A DNA stretch of 7,435 bases. It comes from Thermoplasmatota archaeon. GTDB taxonomy: Bacteria; Pseudomonadota; Gammaproteobacteria; Burkholderiales; Thiobacillaceae. Positions 1 through 7,377 of the stretch are shown here, piece after piece (within the stretch, counting starts at the first letter, position 1; each line of letters starts with the position of its first letter). The DNA lies in assembly GCA_023475455.1 (NCBI GenBank), contig JAMCVR010000190.1, positions 1 through 7,435 on the forward strand. The letters run 5' to 3'. The position numbers and the translations under genes were made by a program. Below the pieces are notes generated by a model. It searched no databases. It was not told the DNA's origin and saw only the letters and a list, made by a program, of their open reading frames with translations.

Positions 1-164
1 GCGAGATGATCGAGCGCATCGGCCTGGCCAACTTCCTCGAAGGTCTGGACATCCCGGTCGATCCCAACATGATCAGGGAGCCGCGTTCCAACCCCTACTT
101 CCGCTCCGACGACTGGGACGAGCAGGTCGAGAAGTGGAACGAGTACAAGCAGTCCGCCGCTTAA
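1..164 (+). CDS. dsrA: DsrA, reverse dissimilatory sulfite reductase alpha subunit (C-terminal end only)
   Basis: Partial gene cut by the window edge. Reading from base 3, the last 53 codons end at a TAA at 162-164. The visible tail contains IREPRSNPYF followed by an acidic/aromatic stretch (DDWDEQVEKWNEYKQ) and ends SAA. This fits the C-terminus of DsrA, and it lies directly upstream of an unmistakable dsrB. DsrA and DsrB form the cytoplasmic alpha2beta2 siroheme enzyme, which in sulfur oxidisers turns DsrC-bound sulfur into sulfite. The siroheme and ferredoxin cysteines lie upstream of the window and cannot be checked. The identification rests on the short tail plus synteny. Confidence 0.88.
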   Translation, partial: EMIERIGLANFLEGLDIPVDPNMIREPRSNPYFRSDDWDEQVEKWNEYKQSAA

Positions 165-174
165 TTTTTGCTTG

Positions 175-206
175 CCGCGGGCCCCGGTGCGAGCCCGTGC
201 CCGCGG
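175..206 (+). other. GC-rich stem-loop between dsrA and dsrB
   Basis: CCGCGGGC (175-182) and GCCCGCGG (199-206) form a perfect 8-bp stem with a 16-nt loop, starting 10 nt after the dsrA stop. Only three Ts follow (207-209), so this is not a convincing intrinsic terminator. A role in RNA processing, transcript stability or partial attenuation between the two subunit genes is inferred. Confidence 0.55.
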
Positions 207-247
207 TTTGAACAGCTTCGTGCATTAAATCAGTTGGAGATAAAACT

Positions 248-1318
248 ATGGCAGAACTACGTCCGCCTATCGAATCCGGCGCACCGGATCCGATGCCCTA
301 CATGCACCCCGTGATGGTGAAGAACTATGGCAAATGGGCTTTCCACAGCCATCCGAAGCCGGGTGTCCTGTATCACCGCGCTGAATCCGGCGACGAAATC
401 TGGACCGTCAAGGCCGGCACCCAGCGTCAGATGGACCACTACACCATCCGCGAGCTGGCCGACATCGCCGACCGGTACGGCGACGGTTTCGTGCGTTTCA
501 CCGCGCGTTCCAACATCGAATACATGGTGGCCGACGGTTCCAAGGTCGAGCCGCTGATCAAGGCGCTGTCCGACAAGGGCTACCCCATCGGCGGCACCGC
601 CAACTCGGTGTCCATGATCGCCCACACCCAGGGCTGGCTGCACTGCGACATCCCCGGCACCGACGCTTCCGGCGTGGTGAAGGCGCTGATGGACGAGCTG
701 TACGACGACTTCGTCAAGTGCGAGATGCCCAACCGCGTCAAGCTGTCCACCTCCTGCTGCGAAATCAACTGCGGCGGCCAGGCCGACATCGCCATCATCG
801 TTCAGCATACCAAGCCGCCGAAGATCAACCACGATCTGGTCGCCAACGTGTGCGAGCGTCCCTCCGTCGTGGCCCGCTGCCCGGTGGCGGCGATCCGCCC
901 CGCCCTGGTGAACGGCAAGCCCTCGCTGGAAGTGGACGAGAAGAAGTGCATCTGCTGCGGCGCCTGCTTCCCGCCCTGCCCGCCGATGCAGATCAACGAT
1001 CCCGAGCATTCCAAGATCGCGATCTGGGTGGGCGGCAAGAACTCCAACGCCCGTTCCAAGCCGACCTTCCACAAGCTGGTCGCTGCTGGCCTGCCGAACA
1101 ACGCACCGCGCTGGCCGGAAGTGGGCGAAGTGGTCAAGAAGATCCTCGCCACCTACAAGGAAGACGGCAAGCCGTGGGAGCGCATGATCGACTGGATCGA
1201 CCGGATCGGCTGGCCCGCATTCTTCGAGAAGACCGGTCTGCCCTTCACCAAGTATCACATCGATAACTGGCGTGGCGGTCGTGCCAACCTGAACGCTTCG
1301 GCGCACATCCGCTTCTAG
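248..1318 (+). CDS. dsrB: DsrB, reverse dissimilatory sulfite reductase beta subunit
   Basis: 356 aa, close to the usual DsrB length. DsrB carries the catalytic siroheme-[4Fe-4S] site of the cytoplasmic DsrAB enzyme, which in sulfur oxidisers converts the sulfur on persulfurated DsrC to sulfite. The siroheme-cluster cysteines are C133, then C170 and C171, then C175. This C-x36-CC-x3-C spacing matches what I recall for structurally characterised DsrB. An inserted ferredoxin domain covers roughly residues 205-250: C211 followed by proline, then C234-x2-C237-x2-C240, with extra cysteines at 202, 236 and 244. The N-terminal part (about 20-130) is the sulfite-reductase ferredoxin-like half domain. 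The ATG is supported by GGAGA at 236-240, 7 nt upstream. It lies 83 nt after dsrA and is followed by a strong hairpin before dsrE. No damage is seen. Confidence 0.97.
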   Translation: MAELRPPIESGAPDPMPYMHPVMVKNYGKWAFHSHPKPGVLYHRAESGDEIWTVKAGTQRQMDHYTIRELADIADRYGDGFVRFTARSNIEYMVADGSKVEPLIKALSDKGYPIGGTANSVSMIAHTQGWLHCDIPGTDASGVVKALMDELYDDFVKCEMPNRVKLSTSCCEINCGGQADIAIIVQHTKPPKINHDLVANVCERPSVVARCPVAAIRPALVNGKPSLEVDEKKCICCGACFPPCPPMQINDPEHSKIAIWVGGKNSNARSKPTFHKLVAAGLPNNAPRWPEVGEVVKKILATYKEDGKPWERMIDWIDRIGWPAFFEKTGLPFTKYHIDNWRGGRANLNASAHIRF

Positions 1319-1329
1319 GATGCGTGGGC

Positions 1330-1355
1330 CCCGCCGCGGTTCAGGCCGCGGCGGG
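1330..1355 (+). other. Strong stem-loop between dsrB and dsrE
   Basis: CCCGCCGCGG (1330-1339), loop TTCAGG (1340-1345), then CCGCGGCGGG (1346-1355): a perfect 10-bp, almost all-GC stem, 11 nt after the dsrB stop. The bases that follow are GA-rich with no U-tract, so Rho-independent termination is unlikely. It could protect the 3' end of dsrAB mRNA after processing, or reduce read-through into dsrEFH; both are inference. It shares the CCGCGG core with the hairpin between dsrA and dsrB. Confidence 0.65.
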
Positions 1356-1399
1356 TGAAGTGAAAATAATGACTGGATTTTTCGGAGTTTGACCTAGCC

Positions 1400-1759
1400 A
1401 TGCAATTCGGCATTCTTGTAAACGAAGGGCCTTACACCCATCAGGCCAGTGATACCGCTTATCTCTTCGCCCGTGCGGCGATCGAGAAGGGTCACAAAGT
1501 TCCGCGTGTTTTTTTCTACCACGATGGCGTTTATAACGCTTCGCGTCTCGCAACGCCGCCGCAGGATGATCGTAACGTAGGCGCACGCTGGTCCAAGCTG
1601 GCGGCCGACCATGGTGTGGATCTGGTTGTGTGCGTGGCGGCTGCGCAGCGTCGTGGTATCACGGACGGCGTTCTGGGCGACAACTTCCGCATCTCGGGTC
1701 TGGGCCAGTTGGTGGAAATGGGTATTCAGTACGATCGTCTCGTGACGTTCGGCGATTGA
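1400..1759 (+). CDS. dsrE: DsrE, sulfurtransferase subunit of DsrEFH
   Basis: 119 aa, member of the DsrE/TusD family. DsrE, DsrF and DsrH form a cytoplasmic alpha2beta2gamma2 complex that accepts persulfide sulfur (from TusA-type carriers) and passes it to DsrC. The protein shows the family blocks NEGPYTHQASD (8-18), RVFFYHDGV (36-44), TPPQDDR (52-58) and VVCVAAAQRRG (76-86). C78 is the conserved persulfide-carrying cysteine, at the same number as in Allochromatium vinosum DsrE. Compared with the roughly 130-aa Allochromatium protein as I recall it, the loop after QRRGI is about 11 residues shorter, before the conserved FRISGLGQLVE. The Shine-Dalgarno is modest: GGAG at 1384-1387, 12 nt from the ATG. 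A run of seven Ts (1509-1515) lies inside the conserved VFFY codons, with the frame intact. The stop codon overlaps an out-of-frame ATG (see findings). Confidence 0.96.
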   Translation: MQFGILVNEGPYTHQASDTAYLFARAAIEKGHKVPRVFFYHDGVYNASRLATPPQDDRNVGARWSKLAADHGVDLVVCVAAAQRRGITDGVLGDNFRISGLGQLVEMGIQYDRLVTFGD

Positions 1760-1783
1760 TGGCCAAAGAGTGAGATATTCGAG

Positions 1784-2179
1784 ATGAGCGATATGGACGA
1801 TATGGATGACGGCTCCGGCGTCGTCAAGAAATTCATGTTCCTGAACCGCAAGGCGCCGCACGGTACCGTGTACGCGCTGGAAGGTCTGGAAGTGGTGCTG
1901 ATTACCGCCGCTTTCGATCAGGATGTGAGCATGGTGTTCACCGATGACGGTGTCTTCCAGCTGATGAAGGGCATCGACACCAAGGGCATCGAGGTCAAGG
2001 ATTTCTCCAAGACCTACCGCGCCTTGGAGGGCTACGACATCGAGAAGCTGTATGTCGATCGGGCGTCGTTGGATGCACGCGGTCTGACCGAAGACGACCT
2101 GATTGTGGATGTGACGGTGCTCTCCGTCGATGAGATGGCCAATCTCATGGCCGAGCAAGACGTCGTGATCAGCTTCTGA
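1784..2179 (+). CDS. dsrF: DsrF, subunit of the DsrEFH sulfurtransferase
   Basis: 131 aa, DsrE/DsrF-like (TusC-type) fold; structural partner of DsrE and DsrH in the hexamer. Recognisable blocks are VVKKFMFLNRKAPHGT (13-28), AFDQDV (43-48), DDGVFQL (54-60) and LDARGLTEDDL (96-106). There is no cysteine anywhere in the protein, so it cannot itself carry a persulfide; it is likely architectural. The N-terminus before the conserved VVKKF is acidic and repetitive (MSDMDDMDDGSG), encoded by two 9-bp direct repeats at 1790-1798 and 1799-1807 that differ only in the last base. In-frame ATGs at 1793 and 1802 are alternative starts. I chose 1784 because the purine-rich GAGTGAGA (1768-1775) lies 8 nt upstream. 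It starts 24 nt after dsrE. Confidence 0.93.
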   Translation: MSDMDDMDDGSGVVKKFMFLNRKAPHGTVYALEGLEVVLITAAFDQDVSMVFTDDGVFQLMKGIDTKGIEVKDFSKTYRALEGYDIEKLYVDRASLDARGLTEDDLIVDVTVLSVDEMANLMAEQDVVISF

Positions 2180-2190
2180 GGGGGATAGAC

Positions 2191-2490
2191 ATGCTGCATA
2201 TCGTGAACAAATCGGCCGCTGAGCGCAGCACGCTGGAAAGCTGCCTCAACATGGCCACCAAAGGTTCTGCCGTATTGCTGATCGAAGACGCGGTGTACGC
2301 GGCGACGAACGGCAACGCGGCGGCGGCGAAAATCCAGGCAGCGGCGGCTGACCTCAAGATTTACGCACTCGGTCCTGATCTGGCGGCGCGCGGCATGGCC
2401 GGGCGCGTGCTGGACGGAGTCAATGTCGTGGATTACGGCGGTTTTGTGGATCTGGTCGCAGAGCACAGCAACTGTCAGTCTTGGCTGTAA
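2191..2490 (+). CDS. dsrH: DsrH, subunit of the DsrEFH sulfurtransferase
   Basis: 99 aa, TusB/DsrH family, normal length. It is the third subunit of the DsrEFH complex that relays sulfur towards DsrC in the cytoplasm. Family marks are the N-terminal MLHIVNKS, C18 in the position of the conserved DsrH cysteine, LLIEDAVYAA (29-38), IYALGPDLAARG (57-68) and the C-terminal QSWL. A second cysteine, C95, sits just before that end. The middle is alanine-rich (about 37-53, AAAAKIQAAAA). The ATG lies 5 nt after a very strong purine-rich ribosome-binding site (GAGGGGGA, 2178-2185) that overlaps the dsrF stop codon, suggesting translational coupling. Confidence 0.94.
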   Translation: MLHIVNKSAAERSTLESCLNMATKGSAVLLIEDAVYAATNGNAAAAKIQAAAADLKIYALGPDLAARGMAGRVLDGVNVVDYGGFVDLVAEHSNCQSWL

Positions 2491-2499
2491 CTTTTAATC

Positions 2500-2506
2500 A
2501 AAGGAG
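2500..2506 (+). promoter_or_regulatory. Ribosome-binding site fixing the dsrC start
   Basis: AAAGGAG, 7 nt before the ATG at 2514. This near-perfect Shine-Dalgarno selects 2514 over the in-frame TTG at 2481, which would overlap the end of dsrH and add 11 residues not typical of DsrC. An in-frame ATG at 2520 (third codon) is possible but less well spaced. Confidence 0.8.
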
Positions 2507-2513
2507 TATTGCT

Positions 2514-2849
2514 ATGCCCATGGTGAATATCGCCGGTAAGGAAGTCGAAGTCGACGAAGAAGGCTATCTGGTCGACCTGTCGCAGTGGAACGAAGACATC
2601 GCCAAGTACATGGCGGCCGAAGAAAAGGTCGACCTGACCGACAGCCACTGGGAAGTCGTCAACTTCCTGCGTGAGTACTACGCCGAATACCAGATCGCGC
2701 CCGCTGTTCGCGTTCTGACCAAGGCCATCGGCAAGAAGCTCGGCCCGGAAAAAGGCAACAACAAGTACCTGTACGAGTTGTTCCCCTACGGCCCCGCCAA
2801 GCAGGCTTGCAAGATCGCCGGCCTGCCCAAGCCGACCGGCTGTATCTAA
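2514..2849 (+). CDS. dsrC: DsrC, sulfur-carrier protein with two redox cysteines
   Basis: 111 aa from the ATG at 2514; DsrC is normally about 105-115 aa. It is the cytoplasmic protein substrate of DsrAB and the partner of DsrEFH and DsrMKJOP: sulfur is carried on its flexible C-terminal arm. The arm is complete: C99 (CysB) and the penultimate C110 (CysA) are separated by ten residues and lie in the typical QACKIAGLPKPTGCI ending. Other family blocks are DEEGYL (14-19), HWEVVNFLREYY (45-56), APAVRVLTKAIGKKLG (62-77) and YLYELFPYGPAKQAC. Having both cysteines makes this a true DsrC rather than a TusE or RspA-like relative lacking one. It is 23 nt after dsrH and followed by a terminator-like hairpin. 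DsrC is often expressed more strongly than its neighbours; the hairpin is consistent with a separate transcript end here. Confidence 0.97.
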   Translation: MPMVNIAGKEVEVDEEGYLVDLSQWNEDIAKYMAAEEKVDLTDSHWEVVNFLREYYAEYQIAPAVRVLTKAIGKKLGPEKGNNKYLYELFPYGPAKQACKIAGLPKPTGCI

Positions 2850-2865
2850 GCTGTAAACCCGTCGG

Positions 2866-2900
2866 GTCGCCCCGGGATTTTTCGGGGCGACATCGATTTT
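2866..2900 (+). terminator. Terminator-like hairpin after dsrC
   Basis: GTCGCCCCG (2866-2874) and CGGGGCGAC (2883-2891) form a perfect 9-bp stem with the 8-nt loop GGATTTTT, beginning 17 nt after the dsrC stop. The downstream bases are ATCGATTTT, so the U-run is displaced and only four long. This could be an inefficient intrinsic terminator or a 3'-end stabiliser that lets most transcripts end after dsrC while some continue into dsrMKL. Function is inferred. Confidence 0.6.
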
Positions 2901-2948
2901 CGGGCGGTGTTTCCCAATCGAATGCGCCTGGGCTGTCCCGGAGTTCGC

Positions 2949-2973
2949 GTTTGATTCGCAAACACAACGTTGT
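2949..2973. promoter_or_regulatory. Adjacent inverted repeats upstream of dsrM (possible operator)
   Basis: GTTTG-attcg-CAAAC (2949-2963) is directly followed by the perfect 10-bp palindrome ACAACGTTGT (2964-2973). Both are short, so chance occurrence is possible. They lie in the 197-nt gap before dsrM, between two hairpins, where a regulator or an internal promoter for dsrMKL could act. I see no convincing -35/-10 pair at proper spacing. Confidence 0.3.
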
Positions 2974-2990
2974 TGGGGCATACGATTCCG

Positions 2991-3008
2991 TCCCGCCTTG
3001 CGGGATTT
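2991..3008 (+). other. Small hairpin with short T-run upstream of dsrM
   Basis: TCCCGC (2991-2996), loop CTT, GCGGGA (3000-3005), then TTT (3006-3008): a 6-bp stem with a 3-nt loop. It resembles a minimal intrinsic terminator or a leader structure about 40 nt before the dsrM start. Short, so moderate-to-low confidence that it acts. Confidence 0.4.
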
Positions 3009-3034
3009 CAGCGCGTAGCTGATCGGAGTCCTTT

Positions 3035-3040
3035 AGGAGA
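3035..3040 (+). promoter_or_regulatory. Ribosome-binding site supporting the TTG start of dsrM
   Basis: AGGAGA, 6 nt before the TTG at 3047. The nearest in-frame ATG (3062) would be 21 nt away and the GTG at 3056 would be 15 nt away, so the TTG is the best-placed start. Confidence 0.7.
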
Positions 3041-3046
3041 TAGGGC

Positions 3047-3781
3047 TTGTCTACTGTGACGATGATTTATGCCGGGATGTTTTACGTCGCCACCCTGTTG
3101 CTGGTGGCGGGCCTGGTTTACAAGATATTTGATTACAGCCGCACGCCTGCGCCGCTGAAGATTCCGACCACCCCTGCGCCGACGACGCAAACGGGCGTCG
3201 TCTACCGGATGGCCAAGGAAGTGGTGCTGTTCGAATCCCTGTTCAAGTCCAACAAATGGATCTGGGTGTTCGGCTGGCTGTTCCACTTCGGGCTGTTTCT
3301 GGTGCTGGCGCGTCATCTGCGCTACTTCACCGAGCCGGTCTGGTTCTGGGTCGGCATCGTGCAGCCGTTCGGCAAATACGCCAGCATCATGATGGTGTTG
3401 GGTCTGGCCGGCCTGCTGGCGCGCCGTTTCCTGGTCGACCGGGTGCGCTATATCTCGACGCCGTCCGACTACCTGATGCTGCTGCTGCTGATCGCGATCG
3501 GCGCGTCCGGCATGCTGATGACCTTCGTTGTCCATACCGACATCGTGGCGCTCAAGGCCTTTTTCATGGGCCTGATGTATTTCGACGTGCAACCCGTTCC
3601 GCAGGATCCGATCCTGCTGGTTCATCTCGCCCTGGTGGCGTTGCTGATGGTGATCTTCCCGATCAGCAAGCTGCTGCATGCGCCGGGCCTGTTCTTCAGC
3701 CCTACGCGCAACCAGGTGGACAATCCGCGCGAGCATCGCCATCTGGCGGCGTGGGCGGCCCGCCTCGATCAGAACAACTGA
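3047..3781 (+). CDS. dsrM: DsrM, membrane diheme cytochrome b (NarI-like) subunit of DsrMKJOP
   Basis: 244 aa from a TTG start, a normal DsrM length. DsrM is the integral-membrane heme b subunit that exchanges electrons between the quinone pool and DsrK. Five hydrophobic segments are visible at roughly residues 6-26, 72-92, 112-131, 142-163 and 188-210. The candidate heme ligands are H80 and H90 in segment 2 and H193 and H211 in or just after segment 5. Their internal spacings of 10 and 18 are the same as the heme ligands of nitrate reductase NarI. A soluble, proline/threonine-rich stretch (32-50) follows the first helix. It is separated from dsrC by 197 nt with hairpins and lies 50 nt upstream of dsrK, with which it forms the conserved MK module. 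The TTG start may lower its translation. Confidence 0.94.
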   Translation: MSTVTMIYAGMFYVATLLLVAGLVYKIFDYSRTPAPLKIPTTPAPTTQTGVVYRMAKEVVLFESLFKSNKWIWVFGWLFHFGLFLVLARHLRYFTEPVWFWVGIVQPFGKYASIMMVLGLAGLLARRFLVDRVRYISTPSDYLMLLLLIAIGASGMLMTFVVHTDIVALKAFFMGLMYFDVQPVPQDPILLVHLALVALLMVIFPISKLLHAPGLFFSPTRNQVDNPREHRHLAAWAARLDQNN

Positions 3782-3803
3782 TTCGTTGACATCGATTAAC
3801 GAA
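3782..3803. repeat. Inverted repeat between dsrM and dsrK
   Basis: TTCGTT (3782-3787) and AACGAA (3798-3803) are perfect inverted arms around 10 nt, starting immediately after the dsrM stop. The left arm overlaps a consensus-like TTGACA (3786-3791), but no matching -10 box is found 16-18 nt downstream. It may be a weak RNA hairpin or chance. Confidence 0.3.
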
Positions 3804-3831
3804 CACTCAAGTACGGACAAAGGACTCTCAG

Positions 3832-5355
<1,524 letters not shown>

Positions 5356-5416
5356 GTCAGACCAGGCCGATTGCGATTTATCTATCTTTAGTTACGTAGG
5401 CGTTAGGAGAACCAAC

Positions 5417-7375
5417 ATGGCTGTCACGACGAACAAAGCAAAAACCGAAGGCGTTACATGGCGTCGTTATAAGGATGGCGAGTCGGAAGCCGACATCCGC
5501 TCCGCTCAGGACAGGATTTTCCAGTCGAGCTGGACGCACAAGTGCCCGGAGTACATGCTCTCCACGCCGCCCTGCCAGGGTTCGTGCCCGGCCGGCGAAG
5601 ACATTCGCGGTTACCTGAACATCGTGCGCGGCATCGAGAAGCCGCCCGCAGGCGTGACCTGGCAGGAATACGCCTTCCGCCGCGTTACCGAAGCCAACCC
5701 GTTCCCCGGTGTGATGGGCCGCGTCTGTCCCGCCCCGTGCGAATCCGGCTGCAACCGCAACATGATCGAAGACCACGTCGGCATCAACTCGGTCGAGCAT
5801 TTCATTGGCGACTGGGGTATCGAAAACAACATGGCCTATACTTCCACCGCAGCCGAAACCGGCAAGAAAGTGGCCGTGATCGGTGCCGGCCCCGCCGGCC
5901 TGGCGGCAGCGTATCAGCTGCGTCTGCGCGGCCACGGCGTGACCATTTTCGACGAGCACGAAGAGCTCGGCGGCATGATGCGCTACGGCATTCCCGGCTT
6001 CCGCACCCCGCGCGAAATGCTCGACGCCGAAATCAAGCGCATCATCGACCTCGGCGTCGAGACCCGCCTGAAGACCCGCGTCGGTTCCGACATCAGCTTC
6101 GAGGAACTGGACAAGAACTACGACGCCATCTTCATGGCCATGGGCGCCCAGGCTGGCCGTCCACTGCCGGTTCCCGGCGCCGAGGCCCCCAACTGCGTGA
6201 CCGCCGTGGCGTTCCTGCGCGCGTTCAACGAAGGCCGTCTGCAGCACGTCGGCAACCGCGTCGTCGTCATCGGCGGTGGCGATACCTCGATCGACGTCGC
6301 GACCGTCGCCCGCCGTCTGGGCAACATCACCAAGCCCGGCACCGCGGACGATCGTCCGGAAGCCGTGATCGCGGGCCACATGGCGCAGGATGTGGCCTCC
6401 ATTTCCGCCCGCGAAGGCGCCGAGGTGGTGCTGGTGTCGCGTGCCACCATCGACAAGATGGCCGCCAACAAGCATGAAGTCGAACATGCCCAGCAGGAAG
6501 GCATCGAAATCATCGGCGGCGTGACGCCTGTGGGCGTCGTGGTCGACGAGCGCGGCCGTGCCACCGCGCTGCGCGTGGCCGACTTCGTGATGGAAGGCAA
6601 AGAGACCAAGATCGTCGAGGGCACCGAGCGTGACCTGCCGGCCGACCTGATCGTGTCCGCGATCGGACAGGGCGTCGACTTCACCGGCCTCGAGCAGTTC
6701 AACAACAACAACGGCCTGATCAAGGCCGACAAGAACTACCGCTTCCCGGGCAGCGAGAAAATCTTTGTCGGCGGCGACGTGATTCGCCCGCACCTCCTGA
6801 CTACCGCGATCGGCCATGCGTCCATCGCTGTCGACGGCATCGACGCCTTCCTCAAGGGCAAGGAACTCGACAAGCGCCCGAAGGTGGACGTTCACCACTT
6901 CGACGAAATCCGCAAATGGCTCGAATCCGGCCACGAGTACAGCGAAGTCCACGGCCAGATCTGGGGCACTTCGGAGCGCAAGGACATCCTGCACAACTTC
7001 GAAGACCGTTCGCAGCGCCACATCATTACGCACAACGAACTGTTCCTCGGCCACTTCCCCAATGTGCCGCGTCACGTCCGTGAAGTGACCGTGCTCGACA
7101 AGCAGGCCGCGCTGGGCAACTTCGAGGAACGTCTGCACGCGCTCTCCGACAAGGAGGTCGTCGAGGAGGCCAAGCGCTGCATGTCCTGCGGCCAGTGCTT
7201 CGAATGCGACAACTGCGTGGTCTACTGCCCGCAGACCGCGGTGTTCAAGGTGAAGAAGAAGGACAACCCCACCGTGGGCCGCTACGTCGACACCGACTAC
7301 GGCAAGTGCATCGGCTGCCACATCTGTGCCGACGTCTGCCCGACCGGCTACATCGTCATGGGTATGGGTGACTGA
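5417..7375 (+). CDS. dsrL: DsrL, iron-sulfur flavoprotein NAD(P)H oxidoreductase partner of DsrAB
   Basis: 652 aa, typical DsrL length. In sulfur oxidisers DsrL takes electrons released by DsrAB and reduces NAD(P)+. Order of domains: an N-terminal GltD-like Fe-S region (about 40-115, cysteines 43, 53, 57, 104, 108, 112); an FAD-binding Rossmann motif VIGAGPAG (154-161) with the following LGGMMRYGIPGFR (184-196); a nucleotide-binding motif VIGGGDTS (284-291); the second flavin motif FVGGDVIRP (450-458); a linker of about 480-580; and a C-terminal two-cluster ferredoxin domain. The latter has C588-x2-C591-x2-C594 with C597, C600 and C604 following, and C631-x2-C634-x2-C637-x3-C641. ATG with AGGAGA at 5405-5410, 6 nt upstream. 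It follows dsrK by 61 nt and almost touches the next gene. Position in the operon with dsrEFH suggests the oxidative DsrL-1 type; cofactor preference (NAD or NADP) cannot be settled by eye. Confidence 0.96.
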   Translation: MAVTTNKAKTEGVTWRRYKDGESEADIRSAQDRIFQSSWTHKCPEYMLSTPPCQGSCPAGEDIRGYLNIVRGIEKPPAGVTWQEYAFRRVTEANPFPGVMGRVCPAPCESGCNRNMIEDHVGINSVEHFIGDWGIENNMAYTSTAAETGKKVAVIGAGPAGLAAAYQLRLRGHGVTIFDEHEELGGMMRYGIPGFRTPREMLDAEIKRIIDLGVETRLKTRVGSDISFEELDKNYDAIFMAMGAQAGRPLPVPGAEAPNCVTAVAFLRAFNEGRLQHVGNRVVVIGGGDTSIDVATVARRLGNITKPGTADDRPEAVIAGHMAQDVASISAREGAEVVLVSRATIDKMAANKHEVEHAQQEGIEIIGGVTPVGVVVDERGRATALRVADFVMEGKETKIVEGTERDLPADLIVSAIGQGVDFTGLEQFNNNNGLIKADKNYRFPGSEKIFVGGDVIRPHLLTTAIGHASIAVDGIDAFLKGKELDKRPKVDVHHFDEIRKWLESGHEYSEVHGQIWGTSERKDILHNFEDRSQRHIITHNELFLGHFPNVPRHVREVTVLDKQAALGNFEERLHALSDKEVVEEAKRCMSCGQCFECDNCVVYCPQTAVFKVKKKDNPTVGRYVDTDYGKCIGCHICADVCPTGYIVMGMGD

Positions 7376-7377
7376 GC

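Noticed and set aside
257..1306. Minus-strand 349-codon reading frame opposite dsrB
   Set aside because: Same GC-driven shadow effect; low-complexity composition and no family signature, while dsrB on the + strand has all its cluster cysteines.
1509..1515. Seven-T run in dsrE as a frameshift or phase-variation site
   Set aside because: The frame is intact and the codons encode the conserved VFFY motif; a run of seven is too short to claim slippage.
2481..2513. N-terminal extension of dsrC from a TTG at 2481
   Set aside because: It overlaps the end of dsrH, lacks a ribosome-binding site and adds 11 residues not seen in DsrC; AAAGGAG at 2500-2506 clearly serves the ATG at 2514.
3786..3791. 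Consensus-like -35 box TTGACA between dsrM and dsrK
   Set aside because: No acceptable -10 sequence at 16-18 nt; the bases there are CAAGTAC-like.
5371..5398. Possible promoter before dsrL (TTGCGA with TACGTA 16 nt downstream)
   Set aside because: Both boxes are weak matches, and dsrL sits in a co-oriented operon; no independent support.
5378..7321. Very long minus-strand reading frame (647 codons) opposite dsrL
   Set aside because: It is the mirror of a high-GC coding frame; the protein is His/Val/Ala/Asp-rich without any recognisable domain, whereas the + strand encodes a full DsrL.
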